A DNA stretch of 64,000 nucleotides from DATARH01 sp050246595 (GCA_050246595.1 JBFWVT010000022.1:1-64000); one strand, 5' to 3'; counted from the stretch's first letter, positions 34,673-43,532 are shown. The notes: generated by a model not told the origin, from the sequence alone. A program made the numbers and translations.

Positions 34673-35116
34673 ATGCCGCGTCCCGACATCCGCCTGACCC
34701 CGGACGAGCAGGCCGCGTTCCTGCGCGACAACCGCAAATGCGCGCTGGCAACGATCGACCCGCAGGGTTTCCCGCATATCGTTGCGATGAACTACCGTGA
34801 GCGCGACGGGGTCTATTACATGACCTCCTACGGCAAGGCGCAGAAGGTCGTGAATATCCGCCGCAACCCGAAAGTCGGCATCATGGTCGAGAGCGGCGGC
34901 GCCTATGCCGAGCTGAAAGGCGTCATGGTGCGCGGCGAGTGCGAAATCATCGACGACCCGGCCACCGTCGCCGAGGTGTTGGGCTGGCTCGGCGAGGGCC
35001 GCACGACCGAGCGCCCGGCCGGCGCCGCCCGCAGCGCCCCAAAGCGGGTCGTCCTCAAGATCACGCCGCACAAGACCTTCACCTGGGATCACAATAAGCT
35101 TGGTGGAAGATATTGA
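34673..35116 (+). CDS. Pyridoxamine 5'-phosphate oxidase-like flavin-binding protein
   Basis: A 147-residue split-barrel protein. It has the pattern of PPOX-class F420/FMN-dependent enzymes: CALATIDPQGFPHIVAM near the start, YYMTSYGKAQKVVNIRRNP and VMVRGECEIIDD. The start at 34673 has AGGAG seven bases upstream and follows the PrpD-like gene by 10 bases, so the two are probably cotranscribed. The exact cofactor and substrate are unknown. Confidence 0.9.
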   Translation: MPRPDIRLTPDEQAAFLRDNRKCALATIDPQGFPHIVAMNYRERDGVYYMTSYGKAQKVVNIRRNPKVGIMVESGGAYAELKGVMVRGECEIIDDPATVAEVLGWLGEGRTTERPAGAARSAPKRVVLKITPHKTFTWDHNKLGGRY

Positions 35117-35121
35117 TATTT

Positions 35122-35157
35122 AAAAAAACCCCGGAGGGATGACAGCCCGCCGAGGTT
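35122..35157 (-). terminator. Rho-independent terminator for the beta-barrel gene
   Basis: On the minus strand AACCTCGGCGG pairs with CCTCCGGGGTT with one mismatch and one G-U pair, followed by a run of T. It lies just after the stop of the beta-barrel gene, in the gap between convergent genes. Confidence 0.75.
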
Positions 35158-35167
35158 CCCGACCCTC

Positions 35168-36124
35168 TCAGAAACGGGTGTTGATGCCAACCAGCCCGGC
35201 CCAGCGTGCGGTCAGTTGGACGCCGGTGACATAGCGGTAGATCGGCACCTGAACGAACCCGTAGAGATTGGTGTTCGACAGGACGGCATATGTCACGCCG
35301 GGGCTGAGCGAGACGGTCCAGCTGCCGCTGTCTTCGAACTCGGCTTCTCGGCCGGTATCGCGCCCCTTCCTGAGCGTATTGAGTTGCAAGGACAGGGCGA
35401 GCTTGTCGAGCGGCTGGTACGTGTAGCCGAGATCGACTTGCACTTGATAGCCCGGACGGAACCCGGCCCTCTTGTAGAATGGTGCCTGGCCCTGAGCCTG
35501 GGCAAACCAGCCGCTGTCGGGGATTGGCAGCGTGTCGTTCCAGAAGACCGCGAGGATGCCATCGGTCGTGCCCGTGCCGGGTTGCAGGCTCCGCTCGGCC
35601 AGATCGCCGGCCTTGTTGCGCACGCGGAAGTCGCCGGTCGGGAGTTTCGCCCCTGCCATGATCCCGTAGACATTGGCGGGGTGGTTTCCGTGCAGTTGAT
35701 AGCGCCCCGACAGCCGCACATCGCCCAGCCGGGTGAAATCCCAGCTTTCGAAAAGCCGCGCACCGCGGTGGTGATGAATATGCTCGTGCGCGCGGTTCAC
35801 CAGCGGAAGCGTCGCGCTCAGCCCCCAATTGGCGTCAAAATTGTGATCGATCGTCAGGATCGCATTGCGGTTGACCGTTTCTTTTTCGTCATGGTGCCGG
35901 CGGATCTCGCCGACGGCGATGTCCCGGTTTCCGGCGCGCGGCTGATCCTGGGGGATATATTCAAAACGTAAATCGACGCGGGTGCCGCTCTCGGTCAGCG
36001 GCAGTTGGGCATTCCAGTTCGTGTTCACGTTGCAGAAAGCCGAACCGCAACTGGCGAAGGCGGGCGGGATCAGGCACGCCACCGCGAGCGCCGCAAGCGG
36101 CGCGCGGCTGTAAGACGCAGACAT
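35168..36124 (-). CDS. Predicted outer membrane beta-barrel protein
   Basis: A 318-residue exported protein. A signal peptide (LAALAVACLIPPAFA) is followed by SCGSAFCNVNTNW, a Cys pair. The rest is alternating strands with many aromatic residues, ending in IN-TRF with a C-terminal Phe, the usual barrel signature. His-rich segments HHDEK and HEHIHHH could bind metal. It resembles outer membrane transporter-like proteins seen with metal or phenol genes, without a firm family. Possible operon partner: the DUF2946-like gene upstream. Confidence 0.8.
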   Translation of the reverse strand: MSASYSRAPLAALAVACLIPPAFASCGSAFCNVNTNWNAQLPLTESGTRVDLRFEYIPQDQPRAGNRDIAVGEIRRHHDEKETVNRNAILTIDHNFDANWGLSATLPLVNRAHEHIHHHRGARLFESWDFTRLGDVRLSGRYQLHGNHPANVYGIMAGAKLPTGDFRVRNKAGDLAERSLQPGTGTTDGILAVFWNDTLPIPDSGWFAQAQGQAPFYKRAGFRPGYQVQVDLGYTYQPLDKLALSLQLNTLRKGRDTGREAEFEDSGSWTVSLSPGVTYAVLSNTNLYGFVQVPIYRYVTGVQLTARWAGLVGINTRF

Positions 36125-36240
36125 TCCGGTTCTCCTGGGGCTTGCGGGAAACGGCAGCGCCGCCCCGCACCAAGACGCCGGCGAAAATGCGGCACCGCGG
36201 CTGATCCGCGTGCCCGCTCGCCGGTCACATAAAGCAGACC

Positions 36241-36771
36241 TCAGGCCGGGATCGGGGGCGCTCGGGCGCGGGTGCCGCCTTCGGGGCGAGCCGTGATGTG
36301 AAGAGTACGGTATGCCGCAAATGCAACACCGGTCCGGCGGAACCCGACCGGTTCGACGGTCATCAGCCTTGGAATGGTGGGATCGGCGTTGCCGTGCCAG
36401 GGACAGCAGGCCGCGTGGTCTATATGGCGCGGCAGGGGGCCGGCCGGCTGTCCCGGTGTCGGCTGCTGATCGTTGCCGGCGGCATGGCAGATCAGACCGG
36501 CTTCAACCAGAGCGGCGAAAATGCCTTGCCCGGCTTGCGAGGGCGACTGGTGAAGCGCAACGACCGGGGTCAAAAGCTGGACGGCGACGGCAAGCAGCGC
36601 AAGAAACCGCGCCGCACGACCGAGACGGCTCGGATTGTCGTTATCGCCTTTCAGGTTGGAGAACAAACGGAGGGGCAGGGGACGCCGCCGGTGGGGGCGC
36701 CAACCTGATTTGGGATCATTCGGTGCTCGGGTTGCAGCGCTCACGGCAGCGGGCCGGCTTGACCCGATCAT
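36241..36771 (-). CDS. DUF2946-like exported Cys/His protein, start uncertain
   Basis: Up to 176 residues. One hydrophobic segment (ARFLALLAVAVQLLTPVVAL, about 53-72) is followed by LICHAAG and HIDHAACCPWHG, a Cys/His pattern like DUF2946 proteins that accompany copper or other metal genes. The ATG at 36771 lies inside an inverted repeat and the first 50 residues look unlike a protein, so the true start is probably internal. It precedes the His-rich beta-barrel gene by 117 bases in the same direction, so both may serve metal handling (inference). Confidence 0.6.
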   Translation of the reverse strand: MIGSSRPAAVSAATRAPNDPKSGWRPHRRRPLPLRLFSNLKGDNDNPSRLGRAARFLALLAVAVQLLTPVVALHQSPSQAGQGIFAALVEAGLICHAAGNDQQPTPGQPAGPLPRHIDHAACCPWHGNADPTIPRLMTVEPVGFRRTGVAFAAYRTLHITARPEGGTRARAPPIPA

Positions 36772-36792
36772 CCGGGGGAGATCGGGTCAAGC
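36757..36792. repeat. 12-bp perfect inverted repeat
   Basis: GCTTGACCCGAT (36757-36768) and ATCGGGTCAAGC (36781-36792) with loop CATCCGGGGGAG. It lies just after the end of the HMG-CoA lyase-like gene's reading direction partner and at the start of the DUF2946-like frame. It is of the intergenic palindrome type seen elsewhere in this window. Confidence 0.7.
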
Positions 36793-36826
36793 GCGCGCTT
36801 CATACGTCGGCCGCCTCCGGCCGACT

Positions 36827-37789
36827 TCACGCCGCGGCGCGGCGGCGGAACGCGTCGAGGCTGCCGGCATGCACCAGCTCGCTCGGCAGCGTATGGCCGA
36901 CAATCTCCTCAGCCATGCGGCCGACCTCGATCAGCGCGTCGAGATCGATTCCGGTATCGATGCCCATCTCCTCGCACAGCAGCACCAGTTCCTCGGTGCA
37001 GATATTGCCGGCCGCCTTTGGTTGACCGGCGAACGGGCAGCCGCCGAGCCCGCCGACCGTCGAGTCGAACTGCGTGACCCCGAGCTTCAGCGCCGCGTGC
37101 GCGTTGGCGATCGCCAGCCCGCGCGTGTCGTGCAGGTGCAGCGCGATCTTCACATCGGGCCAGCGATTGCGCACCTCGCCGATCACGCGCTCGATGCGTA
37201 AGGGTGTCGCCCACCCCATCGTATCGGCGAGCGAAAAATACTCGATCTTCGCGCCGGCCTCGTTGGCGATGTCGAGCCCGTCCTCCAGGGTGCTGACGAC
37301 CTGCTCGGGTTTGATGTCGCCCTGATAATTGCAGCCAAACGCCGCCATCACGCCGATTCGCGGCACGGGCACGTTGTTTTCGAGATGCAGCGCGGTCTGT
37401 TTGCGCATCGCTGCGACATTGTCGACATGGCTGCGGTGCAGGTTTTTCTGCGTGAACATGTCCGAGGCGCACAGCGAGATCGAGCCGGTGATCGACAGCT
37501 TGTTGCGAAAGACCAGCGCGCGGTTCAGCCCGGCGGCATTGAACCACAGCGCCGTATACTCGACCCCTTCCTTCGGCGTGAAACCGGCGACGACATCCTC
37601 GGCGTCGGCCCAGCCCGGCACGATCCGGGGGCTGACAAACGAGCAGGCCTGGATATGCGTCAGACCCGTTTCCGCCAGCGCCTCGATAACGCGGATCTTG
37701 TCGGCGGTGCTGATCGGTCCGGGTTCGATCTGAAACCCCTCGCGCGGGCCTTCCTCGTGGATTTCGACGTGTTTCGGCAAATCGCTCAT
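36827..37789 (-). CDS. HMG-CoA lyase-like protein
   Basis: A 320-residue DRE-TIM barrel enzyme. The catalytic Cys251 lies in VGGLGGCPFAGQP and the metal histidines in HLHDTRG (218-224). The N-terminal motif reads EEGPREGFQIE, where true HMG-CoA lyases have GPRDGLQ: the metal-binding Asp is Glu here. This marks a subgroup whose substrate may differ from HMG-CoA. The start at 37789 has AAGGAAGG upstream. The next gene upstream is an alpha/beta hydrolase. No leucine-degradation genes lie beside it. Confidence 0.88.
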   Translation of the reverse strand: MSDLPKHVEIHEEGPREGFQIEPGPISTADKIRVIEALAETGLTHIQACSFVSPRIVPGWADAEDVVAGFTPKEGVEYTALWFNAAGLNRALVFRNKLSITGSISLCASDMFTQKNLHRSHVDNVAAMRKQTALHLENNVPVPRIGVMAAFGCNYQGDIKPEQVVSTLEDGLDIANEAGAKIEYFSLADTMGWATPLRIERVIGEVRNRWPDVKIALHLHDTRGLAIANAHAALKLGVTQFDSTVGGLGGCPFAGQPKAAGNICTEELVLLCEEMGIDTGIDLDALIEVGRMAEEIVGHTLPSELVHAGSLDAFRRRAAA

Positions 37790-37883
37790 AAGCCTTCCTT
37801 TCACTTCGAACCGCAGGCGTCTCGCCGGCTCAGGCGAAGCTCTGCTTCGCCCGGTCCCGACCGGAGGCCGGCGATCCTGAAAA

Positions 37884-38771
37884 TTACGCCACCCGATGCG
37901 CACGCACAAAGACGCCGCCGGAAGCGATCGCCTTTTTCCCGGCACTCAGCTCGGGATGGAACAGGTGCCAGACATGGATCATTTCCGGCCATGTTTGCAG
38001 CTCGACATAGACATCGCTCGCTCCGGCGACCTGCGCCAGGCGGATCGCGTCGTCGAGCAGCGTCTCGCACGCGCCGACCTGGATCAACAGCGGCGCAAGA
38101 CCTTTCAGATCGGCGTAAAGCGGCGCCGCCAGCGGCGAGCGCGGATCGGCGCCGTTCAGATAGAGTCGCGCCATGTCGAGAATGCCGGGTTTCTGCACAG
38201 TCGGATCGGTTTCCGCCTTGCCGGTCATGCTCTCGCCGATCGCCTCCATATCGACCCACGGCGAGATGCACCAGCCGCATCCAGGTTGCGGCAGTCCGGC
38301 GTCGCGGATAGCCACCATCGTCGCGACGACCAGCCCGCCGCCGGCGCTGTCGCCGGCGATTGCGATCCGTCCCGGTTTGATCCCGCGCCCGAGCAGATAA
38401 CGATACCCGGCGACCGCGTCATCGACCGCCGCCGGAAACGGGTGTTCCGGCGCCAACCGATAATCGAGCGCCAGCGCCCAGCACCCGGCGTCACGTCCGG
38501 CCTCGGCGACCAGATGCCGATGGCTGTCGAGCGACCCGATCACATACCCGCCGCCGTGCAGATAGAGGATCGCGGCGTCATCGGCCGCACCCGGCGTCGA
38601 AACCCACTCGGCCCGCACCCCGTTGGCGCTGACCGGCTCGACCGAAACATCGGCGGGAACCCCGTATTCGCGCCCCCGCGCATCGATATCGAGCCGCCGC
38701 TGCCGGTAATCCGGCGACCGCGGCCGTTCTGCCAGTTTAGCCCTGAGGGCTGCAATTTCCGCATCGGGCAT
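37884..38771 (-). CDS. Alpha/beta hydrolase, HSL/acetyl-hydrolase family
   Basis: A 295-residue hydrolase. The oxyanion motif HGGG is at 72-75 (LHGGGYVIGSLDSHRH), the nucleophile Ser142 in AGDSAGGG, and an Asp/His pair near the C-terminus, with His in EMIHVWHLF. It is typical of esterases acting on short acyl esters. Downstream in the same direction is the HMG-CoA lyase-like gene, 95 bases away. Confidence 0.93.
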   Translation of the reverse strand: MPDAEIAALRAKLAERPRSPDYRQRRLDIDARGREYGVPADVSVEPVSANGVRAEWVSTPGAADDAAILYLHGGGYVIGSLDSHRHLVAEAGRDAGCWALALDYRLAPEHPFPAAVDDAVAGYRYLLGRGIKPGRIAIAGDSAGGGLVVATMVAIRDAGLPQPGCGWCISPWVDMEAIGESMTGKAETDPTVQKPGILDMARLYLNGADPRSPLAAPLYADLKGLAPLLIQVGACETLLDDAIRLAQVAGASDVYVELQTWPEMIHVWHLFHPELSAGKKAIASGGVFVRAHRVA

Positions 38772-39081
38772 CCAAATCTCCGCTTTTCTCTATCCTCTCA
38801 GCGTACCAAGCGTGGGGCTGAAAAGCGAAGCGCATTCCGCCATCCGCGTCGCGCGATCGGCCAATGCGACAACAGCGGAACACGCGTTTGTGCTTTCCGC
38901 CTCCATTTTCTGCTTGCGGATAGCTCGACCCGAACTTCGAAGAGCGCTTCTAGAGAGATCTCAGGGTTGTGCCGCATCCGGCGGGTCTGTAGGATACGGG
39001 AGAGACGGCTCACTCTCCAGCTTTTTCCACTCGCATCGATATTGTCGGAATCAGCGTCCTGGTCATCGGAGGAACATCCCA
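38772..39081. other. Divergent region without a supported gene
   Basis: About 310 bases between the hydrolase (minus) and methyltransferase (plus) starts. It should contain promoters for both. I see a ribosome site GGAGGA at the right end but no clear operator or small gene. Confidence 0.5.
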
Positions 39082-39900
39082 ATGGCGGAAGACAACCGCG
39101 ATGCTTTTGCCAATTTTATTCTGGGGCCTGATGCCTATAAGAAGATGACTAAGTCTGAACTGCAAAGAGATATGGACGAACGATATCAAACGGGTGATGC
39201 CTACCCCAATCCCGCTTTATGGATTGGCGTGCATCACACGGAACTCGAACGAAGCATGGTCGAGCTGATCAGATCGAAAACCGCAGATGCGGACATTCTG
39301 GAACTGGGATGCGGCGCGGGCGGGATCGCGGCTCATAATATTACGGACGCAAATTCAATAATCGGGACGGATCTGTCGGAGGAGGCGCTGCGCACCGCGC
39401 GCGAATTCTTCAGCCGGCATCCGAGACTGCAATTCCGATACATGGACGCGGAGAATATCGAGGTGGCCGATTCCTCTTTTGACATCGTGATTGCAAAGGA
39501 AGTATTGGAGCATCTCCACAGCCCGGGGAGATGCATCTCCGAGGTCCATAGGGTACTGAGGCGCAACGGTCTGCTTGTGCTCAGCAGCCCCAATCGCGAC
39601 AGTCTGCACCTGCGACTCAACAGAAAGCTCGGCAGGCCGGACTTCCCCTGTGCCGGCGACCATCTCAACGAGATGACCTATAGCGAGATGGTCGAGATAT
39701 TGTCCTCCGGCGGATTTCTGGTCGAGGCGTCGGAGGGGGTCACTCTGATGCCCTATCATTATGTGGAGGAAGTTTTCCCGAAATCGGTTGCCGACCTTGA
39801 AGAATCCGACAAGGAGTTTGTTGATTGGCTGCGCATATTGGGCCGTCGGGCGGGGCCGGAATTTGCGTTCTGTTACGTGATCTTGGCGAGAAGACTGTGA
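39082..39900 (+). CDS. Class I SAM-dependent methyltransferase
   Basis: A 272-residue protein. Motif I LELGCGAGG is at 73-81, IIGTDLSEEAL follows, and motif EVLEHLHSPGRC at 140-151 with LRRNGLLVLSSPN. The pattern fits UbiG/methyltransf_11 small-molecule enzymes. The start has GGAGGA nine bases upstream. Codons are AT-richer than in flanking genes. The substrate is unknown. It is not closely similar to the trp-operon methyltransferase outside the common motifs. Confidence 0.9.
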   Translation: MAEDNRDAFANFILGPDAYKKMTKSELQRDMDERYQTGDAYPNPALWIGVHHTELERSMVELIRSKTADADILELGCGAGGIAAHNITDANSIIGTDLSEEALRTAREFFSRHPRLQFRYMDAENIEVADSSFDIVIAKEVLEHLHSPGRCISEVHRVLRRNGLLVLSSPNRDSLHLRLNRKLGRPDFPCAGDHLNEMTYSEMVEILSSGGFLVEASEGVTLMPYHYVEEVFPKSVADLEESDKEFVDWLRILGRRAGPEFAFCYVILARRL

Positions 39901-39998
39901 TCCGGTCGGGAAACAGCATATCGATAAAGTGGTGCCGCTCACACGAGGTCTTGAATATCTGATCTGCCGCTTTTGGCCGCCTTTCCGGTCCGGGAGAC

Positions 39999-40028
39999 GG
40001 CAAATTCCCTGCAAGCAGGGAATTTGCC
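39999..40028. repeat. Perfect 14-bp palindrome after hslO
   Basis: GGCAAATTCCCTGC and GCAGGGAATTTGCC separated by AA. It lies 9 bases beyond the hslO stop and between convergent genes. There is no T-run on either strand. It may be a terminator-like hairpin or a dispersed repeat. Confidence 0.75.
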
Positions 40029-40036
40029 CGGCACTA

Positions 40037-40972
40037 TCACGAGTCAAGCGGCGCCAGATCGTCGGCGGTGAACTCGTACCGCGTGTTGCAGAACTCGCAG
40101 GTCACGGTCGTGACCGGCTCCGAGCGCATCTCCTCGACTTCTTCCCGCGGCAGCGACCGCAGGATGCGGGCGATGCGCTCGCGCGAGCAGCGGCAGCGCG
40201 CCTCCAGCGGGTGCGTCTCGAACACCCGCACGCCGTCCTCGTGAAACAGCCGGAACAAGAGGCGGCGCGGCGACAATTCGGGATCGACCAGTTCGTCCGG
40301 GGTCGCCGAACTCATCAGCACCATCGCGCGCCGCCAGCCATCCTCGACATCGTCGGCGATCATCTTGTATCCGCCCTCGGGCGGCACCCGTTGCAGCATC
40401 AGACCGCCGGCGCGCCAAGCGCCGTTCTCGCCCGAGCGCGCCACCGACAATTTGATGCCGGCCTGGATCTGCTCGGATTGCCGGAAGTAATGCTGCGCGC
40501 ATTCGGCGAGGTTCGATCCGGCCAGCTCGACAATGCCCTGGTAGCGCTCGGTATGTTCGCCCTGATCGACCGTGAACGCGATGTACCCGGAGCCGATCAG
40601 CTCCGGCACCGACGGGCTGCCGCTCGATCTCGGGATCGCGCGCGTCGGCACCGCGTCGAGCCGGTCGCGGTCGTATTGCGCATAGCCGCGCACCGCGCCC
40701 TCGGTCGAGACATCGGCGACGATCAGCCTGACCGGCCCGTCGCTCTTTGTCTGCAAGGTAAAGACGCCGTCATATTTCAGCATGCCCGAGAGCACGACCG
40801 CCAAGGTGATCGCCTCGCCGAGGATCGCGGCAACCGGCTCCGGGTAGTCGTGCTGCGACAGGATGCGATCGACGGTCGGTCCCAATCGCACGAGCCGACC
40901 GCGCAGCGCGAACGGATCGATACGAAACGGCTGGATCAGGTCGTCAGGTCTTGTGTCGATTTCGGAAGGCAA
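40037..40972 (-). CDS. hslO: Hsp33 family redox-regulated chaperone
   Basis: Holdase that is activated by oxidation. The C-terminal zinc switch has CRCSRER and VTCEFCNTRY. The N-terminal domain starts around QPFRIDPFALRGRLVRLGP. The frame runs up to an ATG at 41005, but that codon is in the loop of a repeat element. A TTG at 40972 has GGAG six bases upstream and gives an N-terminus of normal length, so I prefer it; 41005 and a TTG at 40978 are alternatives. It is the last gene of the argD-argF-hslO run. Confidence 0.93.
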   Translation of the reverse strand: MPSEIDTRPDDLIQPFRIDPFALRGRLVRLGPTVDRILSQHDYPEPVAAILGEAITLAVVLSGMLKYDGVFTLQTKSDGPVRLIVADVSTEGAVRGYAQYDRDRLDAVPTRAIPRSSGSPSVPELIGSGYIAFTVDQGEHTERYQGIVELAGSNLAECAQHYFRQSEQIQAGIKLSVARSGENGAWRAGGLMLQRVPPEGGYKMIADDVEDGWRRAMVLMSSATPDELVDPELSPRRLLFRLFHEDGVRVFETHPLEARCRCSRERIARILRSLPREEVEEMRSEPVTTVTCEFCNTRYEFTADDLAPLDS

Positions 40973-40992
40973 ATTCAACTCCGCTTTGATCG

Positions 40993-41069
40993 CCCTCTCC
41001 CGCATTGCGGGAGAGGGCCGGGCCCATCGCGATCCCCGGACTTGATCCGGGGGGATGGGAGGGTGAGGG
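40993..41069. repeat. Palindromic repeat element between argF and hslO
   Basis: The hairpin CCCTCTCCCGC (40993-41003) with GCGGGAGAGGG (41007-41017) is followed by CCCATC (41023-41028) and GATGGG (41054-41059), then GGGTGAGGG (41061-41069). Nested inside the second pair is CCCCGGA-CTTGA-TCCGGGG (41034-41052). This is the same layout as the folC element. A worn half copy, CCCTGTCCCGCAATGCGG, lies at 41121-41138. Confidence 0.8.
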
Positions 41070-41155
41070 TCCTTCAGACGGCCGCCACTCTCATCTGGCC
41101 GCCGCTGAACGCGTCGGCCACCCTGTCCCGCAATGCGGTAGAGGAGATGTAAGGC

Positions 41156-42124
41156 TTACGCCAAGCACCAGGCCAGGATGCCCTTCTGGACGTGCAGCCG
41201 GTTTTCCGCCTCGTCCCAGACGACCGATTGCGGTCCGTCGATGACCCCCGCCGTGACCTCCTCGCCCCGCTTGGCCGGAAGACAGTGCATAAATATGGCG
41301 TCGGGTTTGGCTTTTGCCATAAGCGACTCGTCAACCCGGTACGGCGCCAGGAGATTGTGCCGGTTCGCCGCGTCCTTCGCCCCCATCGAAACCCAGGTGT
41401 CGGTCACGACGCAATCGGCGCCGCCGACTGCCTCGGCCGGGTCGCGGAACAGAAGCACGCGCGCGCCCTCGCTCTGCGCCCAGTCGATCACCGGCTGCGG
41501 CGGACACAGCCCATCGGGACAGGCCAGCCGCAACTCGAAACCGAACCGCGCCGCGGCATGCAGCCAGCTGACCGCGACGTTGTTGCCGTCGCCGCTCCAG
41601 GCCACGACCGCGTTGGCGACCGGCCCCTTTTTCTCCTGCAACGTCATCACATCGGCCATGATCTGGCACGGATGCGAGGCGTCGGTCAGCCCGTTGATAA
41701 CCGGAACCGTCGCATGCCGCGCCATCTCGTCGAGCTTCGCGGGATCATTGGTGCGGATCATGACGACATCGACATAGCGCGACAGCACGCGCGCCGTGTC
41801 GGCGATTGTCTCGCCGCGCCCGAGCTGGCTGGTCGCGGTGTCGAGCACGATCGCGTCGCCGCCAAGCTGTCGCATCGCGACCTCAAAGCTGACCCGGGTG
41901 CGGGTCGAGGGCTTTTCGAAGATCATCGCCAGCGTCCTGCCCTCGAACGGCCGGTCGCGCCGTCCGTTCTTGTAGGCAAAGCCGAGATCGAGCATATGAC
42001 GCAGCTCGGCCGTCTCGTGCCGGTCGATGTCGAGAAAATGCCGCGGCGGACCGGGTTCCCGCCTGTTCCCGAACGGCGCCGCACCCGGCGACGCCGCCCG
42101 AATCCGGCTTACGCCGCGGGCCAT
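41156..42124 (-). CDS. argF: Ornithine carbamoyltransferase
   Basis: Makes citrulline from ornithine and carbamoyl phosphate. The protein has 322 residues. The carbamoyl phosphate motif STRTR is in EKPSTRTRVSFE; HPCQ is in DASHPCQIMAD, and HCLPA near the C-terminus is the ornithine-site loop. The ATG at 42124 lies within argD, overlapping its end by 16 bases. The first 34 residues before HFLDIDRHE look like a tail reading through the argD end. Confidence 0.97.
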   Translation of the reverse strand: MARGVSRIRAASPGAAPFGNRREPGPPRHFLDIDRHETAELRHMLDLGFAYKNGRRDRPFEGRTLAMIFEKPSTRTRVSFEVAMRQLGGDAIVLDTATSQLGRGETIADTARVLSRYVDVVMIRTNDPAKLDEMARHATVPVINGLTDASHPCQIMADVMTLQEKKGPVANAVVAWSGDGNNVAVSWLHAAARFGFELRLACPDGLCPPQPVIDWAQSEGARVLLFRDPAEAVGGADCVVTDTWVSMGAKDAANRHNLLAPYRVDESLMAKAKPDAIFMHCLPAKRGEEVTAGVIDGPQSVVWDEAENRLHVQKGILAWCLA

Positions 42125-43284
42125 TCCCGCGCGACCTTGTCGAGGATGCCGACGGCCTCGTCGATCTCGCGCTCGCCGACGATCAGCGGCGGCAGGATGC
42201 GCAGCACATTGTCGCCGGCCGTCAGGCACAGCAGACCCTCGCCGCGCAGTTTCGCGACGATATCGCCCGCCGTGACGTTGCAGCGGATGCCGAGCAACAG
42301 GCCGGAGCCGCGCAACTCGTCGAACAGTTTCGGGTAATCCGCGACGAGCCGTTCAAGCCGACCGCGCAGCCTTCGTGCCACCCGGTCAACCTGCTCGAAG
42401 AAACCTGACTCCAGCATTACGTCGAGCACGGCATTGCCGCACGCGACCGCCATCGGGTTGCCGCCAAAGGTCGATCCGTGCGTTCCGGCGACCATGCCGG
42501 AAGCGGCTTTTTCGGTGGCCAGACAGGCGCCGATCGGGAACCCGTTCCCGAGCGCTTTCGCGACCGCCATAATGTCCGGCGGCACGCCTTCCCATTCGTG
42601 CGCGAACAGCTTGCCGGTGCGGCCCATGCCGCACTGCACCTCGTCATAGACGAGCAGCAGCCCGAACTCGTCGCAGATGTCGCGCAGTCCCCTCAGGTAG
42701 TCCTCGGCGGGCGCGCGAACGCCGCCCTCGCCCTGCACCGGCTCGACCAGGATCGCCGCCGTGTGCTCGGTGATCGCGGCGCGCATCTCGTTCAGATTGT
42801 TGAAGGCGACGTGGTCGAACCCCTCCATGACCGGGCCGAACCCTTTCAAATATGCCTCGGCACCAGCCGCCGCGAGCGTGGCAAAACTGCGGCCGTGGAA
42901 CGAGCCGTGGCAGCCGATCACCCGATAGCGCTCGGAGTGGCCGATATGCGACTGGTACTTGCGCGCGACCTTGATCGACAGTTCGACGGCCTCGGCGCCC
43001 GAATTGTTGAAGAAGACAGTGTCGGCAAAGCTGTTCGCGACGAGCCGCTCGGCCAGGCGCTGCTGTCCGGGGATCTGAAACAGGTTCGAGACGTGCCAGA
43101 GTTTCCTGGCCTGCTCGCTCACCGCTTCGACCAGGCGCGGATGACAATGGCCGAGCGAGGTCACGGCGATGCCGCTCGTGAAATCGAGAAACTTGCGGCC
43201 GTCCGCGGCGTAAAGATAGCAGCCCTCGCCCCGCTCGGCGGCGACGTCCCACCGGGCGTAGGTCGGCATGACAGGTGCAATCAC
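42109..43284 (-). CDS. argD: Acetylornithine aminotransferase
   Basis: PLP aminotransferase of arginine synthesis, 391 residues. The N-terminus PTYARWDVAAERGEG and the core VYDEVQCGMGRTGKLF are typical; the PLP lysine is in VAKALGNG. I keep the GTG at 43284, with GGAG seven bases upstream, because it matches the usual start of the family; an ATG at 43269 would cut this off. It is the first gene of argD-argF-hslO. Confidence 0.97.
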   Translation of the reverse strand: MIAPVMPTYARWDVAAERGEGCYLYAADGRKFLDFTSGIAVTSLGHCHPRLVEAVSEQARKLWHVSNLFQIPGQQRLAERLVANSFADTVFFNNSGAEAVELSIKVARKYQSHIGHSERYRVIGCHGSFHGRSFATLAAAGAEAYLKGFGPVMEGFDHVAFNNLNEMRAAITEHTAAILVEPVQGEGGVRAPAEDYLRGLRDICDEFGLLLVYDEVQCGMGRTGKLFAHEWEGVPPDIMAVAKALGNGFPIGACLATEKAASGMVAGTHGSTFGGNPMAVACGNAVLDVMLESGFFEQVDRVARRLRGRLERLVADYPKLFDELRGSGLLLGIRCNVTAGDIVAKLRGEGLLCLTAGDNVLRILPPLIVGEREIDEAVGILDKVAREWPAA

Positions 43285-43532
43285 AGGCGTTCTCCTGCGC
43301 GACAGATTGGCGGAAGGTTAAACCAGGGAGTTTGGCGGGGTTATCGTCGTCGCCCCGCCGGCCCCTTTACGAGGGGCGTCGTCGGTCCGGGCCGGCGCTT
43401 GCTGCCGGGATCGCGCATGTGCCACCCTCCTCGCCACGCTGGGCCGGCCGAGCCGCGCCCGCCGCATTATCGAGCGGGAAAGCCGCGGAGTATGGTGACC
43501 CGCCGAATACCTGTCAATTCGCCGCGGGCTGT

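Noticed and set aside
38798..39082. 94-codon frame on the minus strand before the second methyltransferase
   Set aside because: It overlaps the ribosome site and promoter of the methyltransferase gene and has no recognisable domain.
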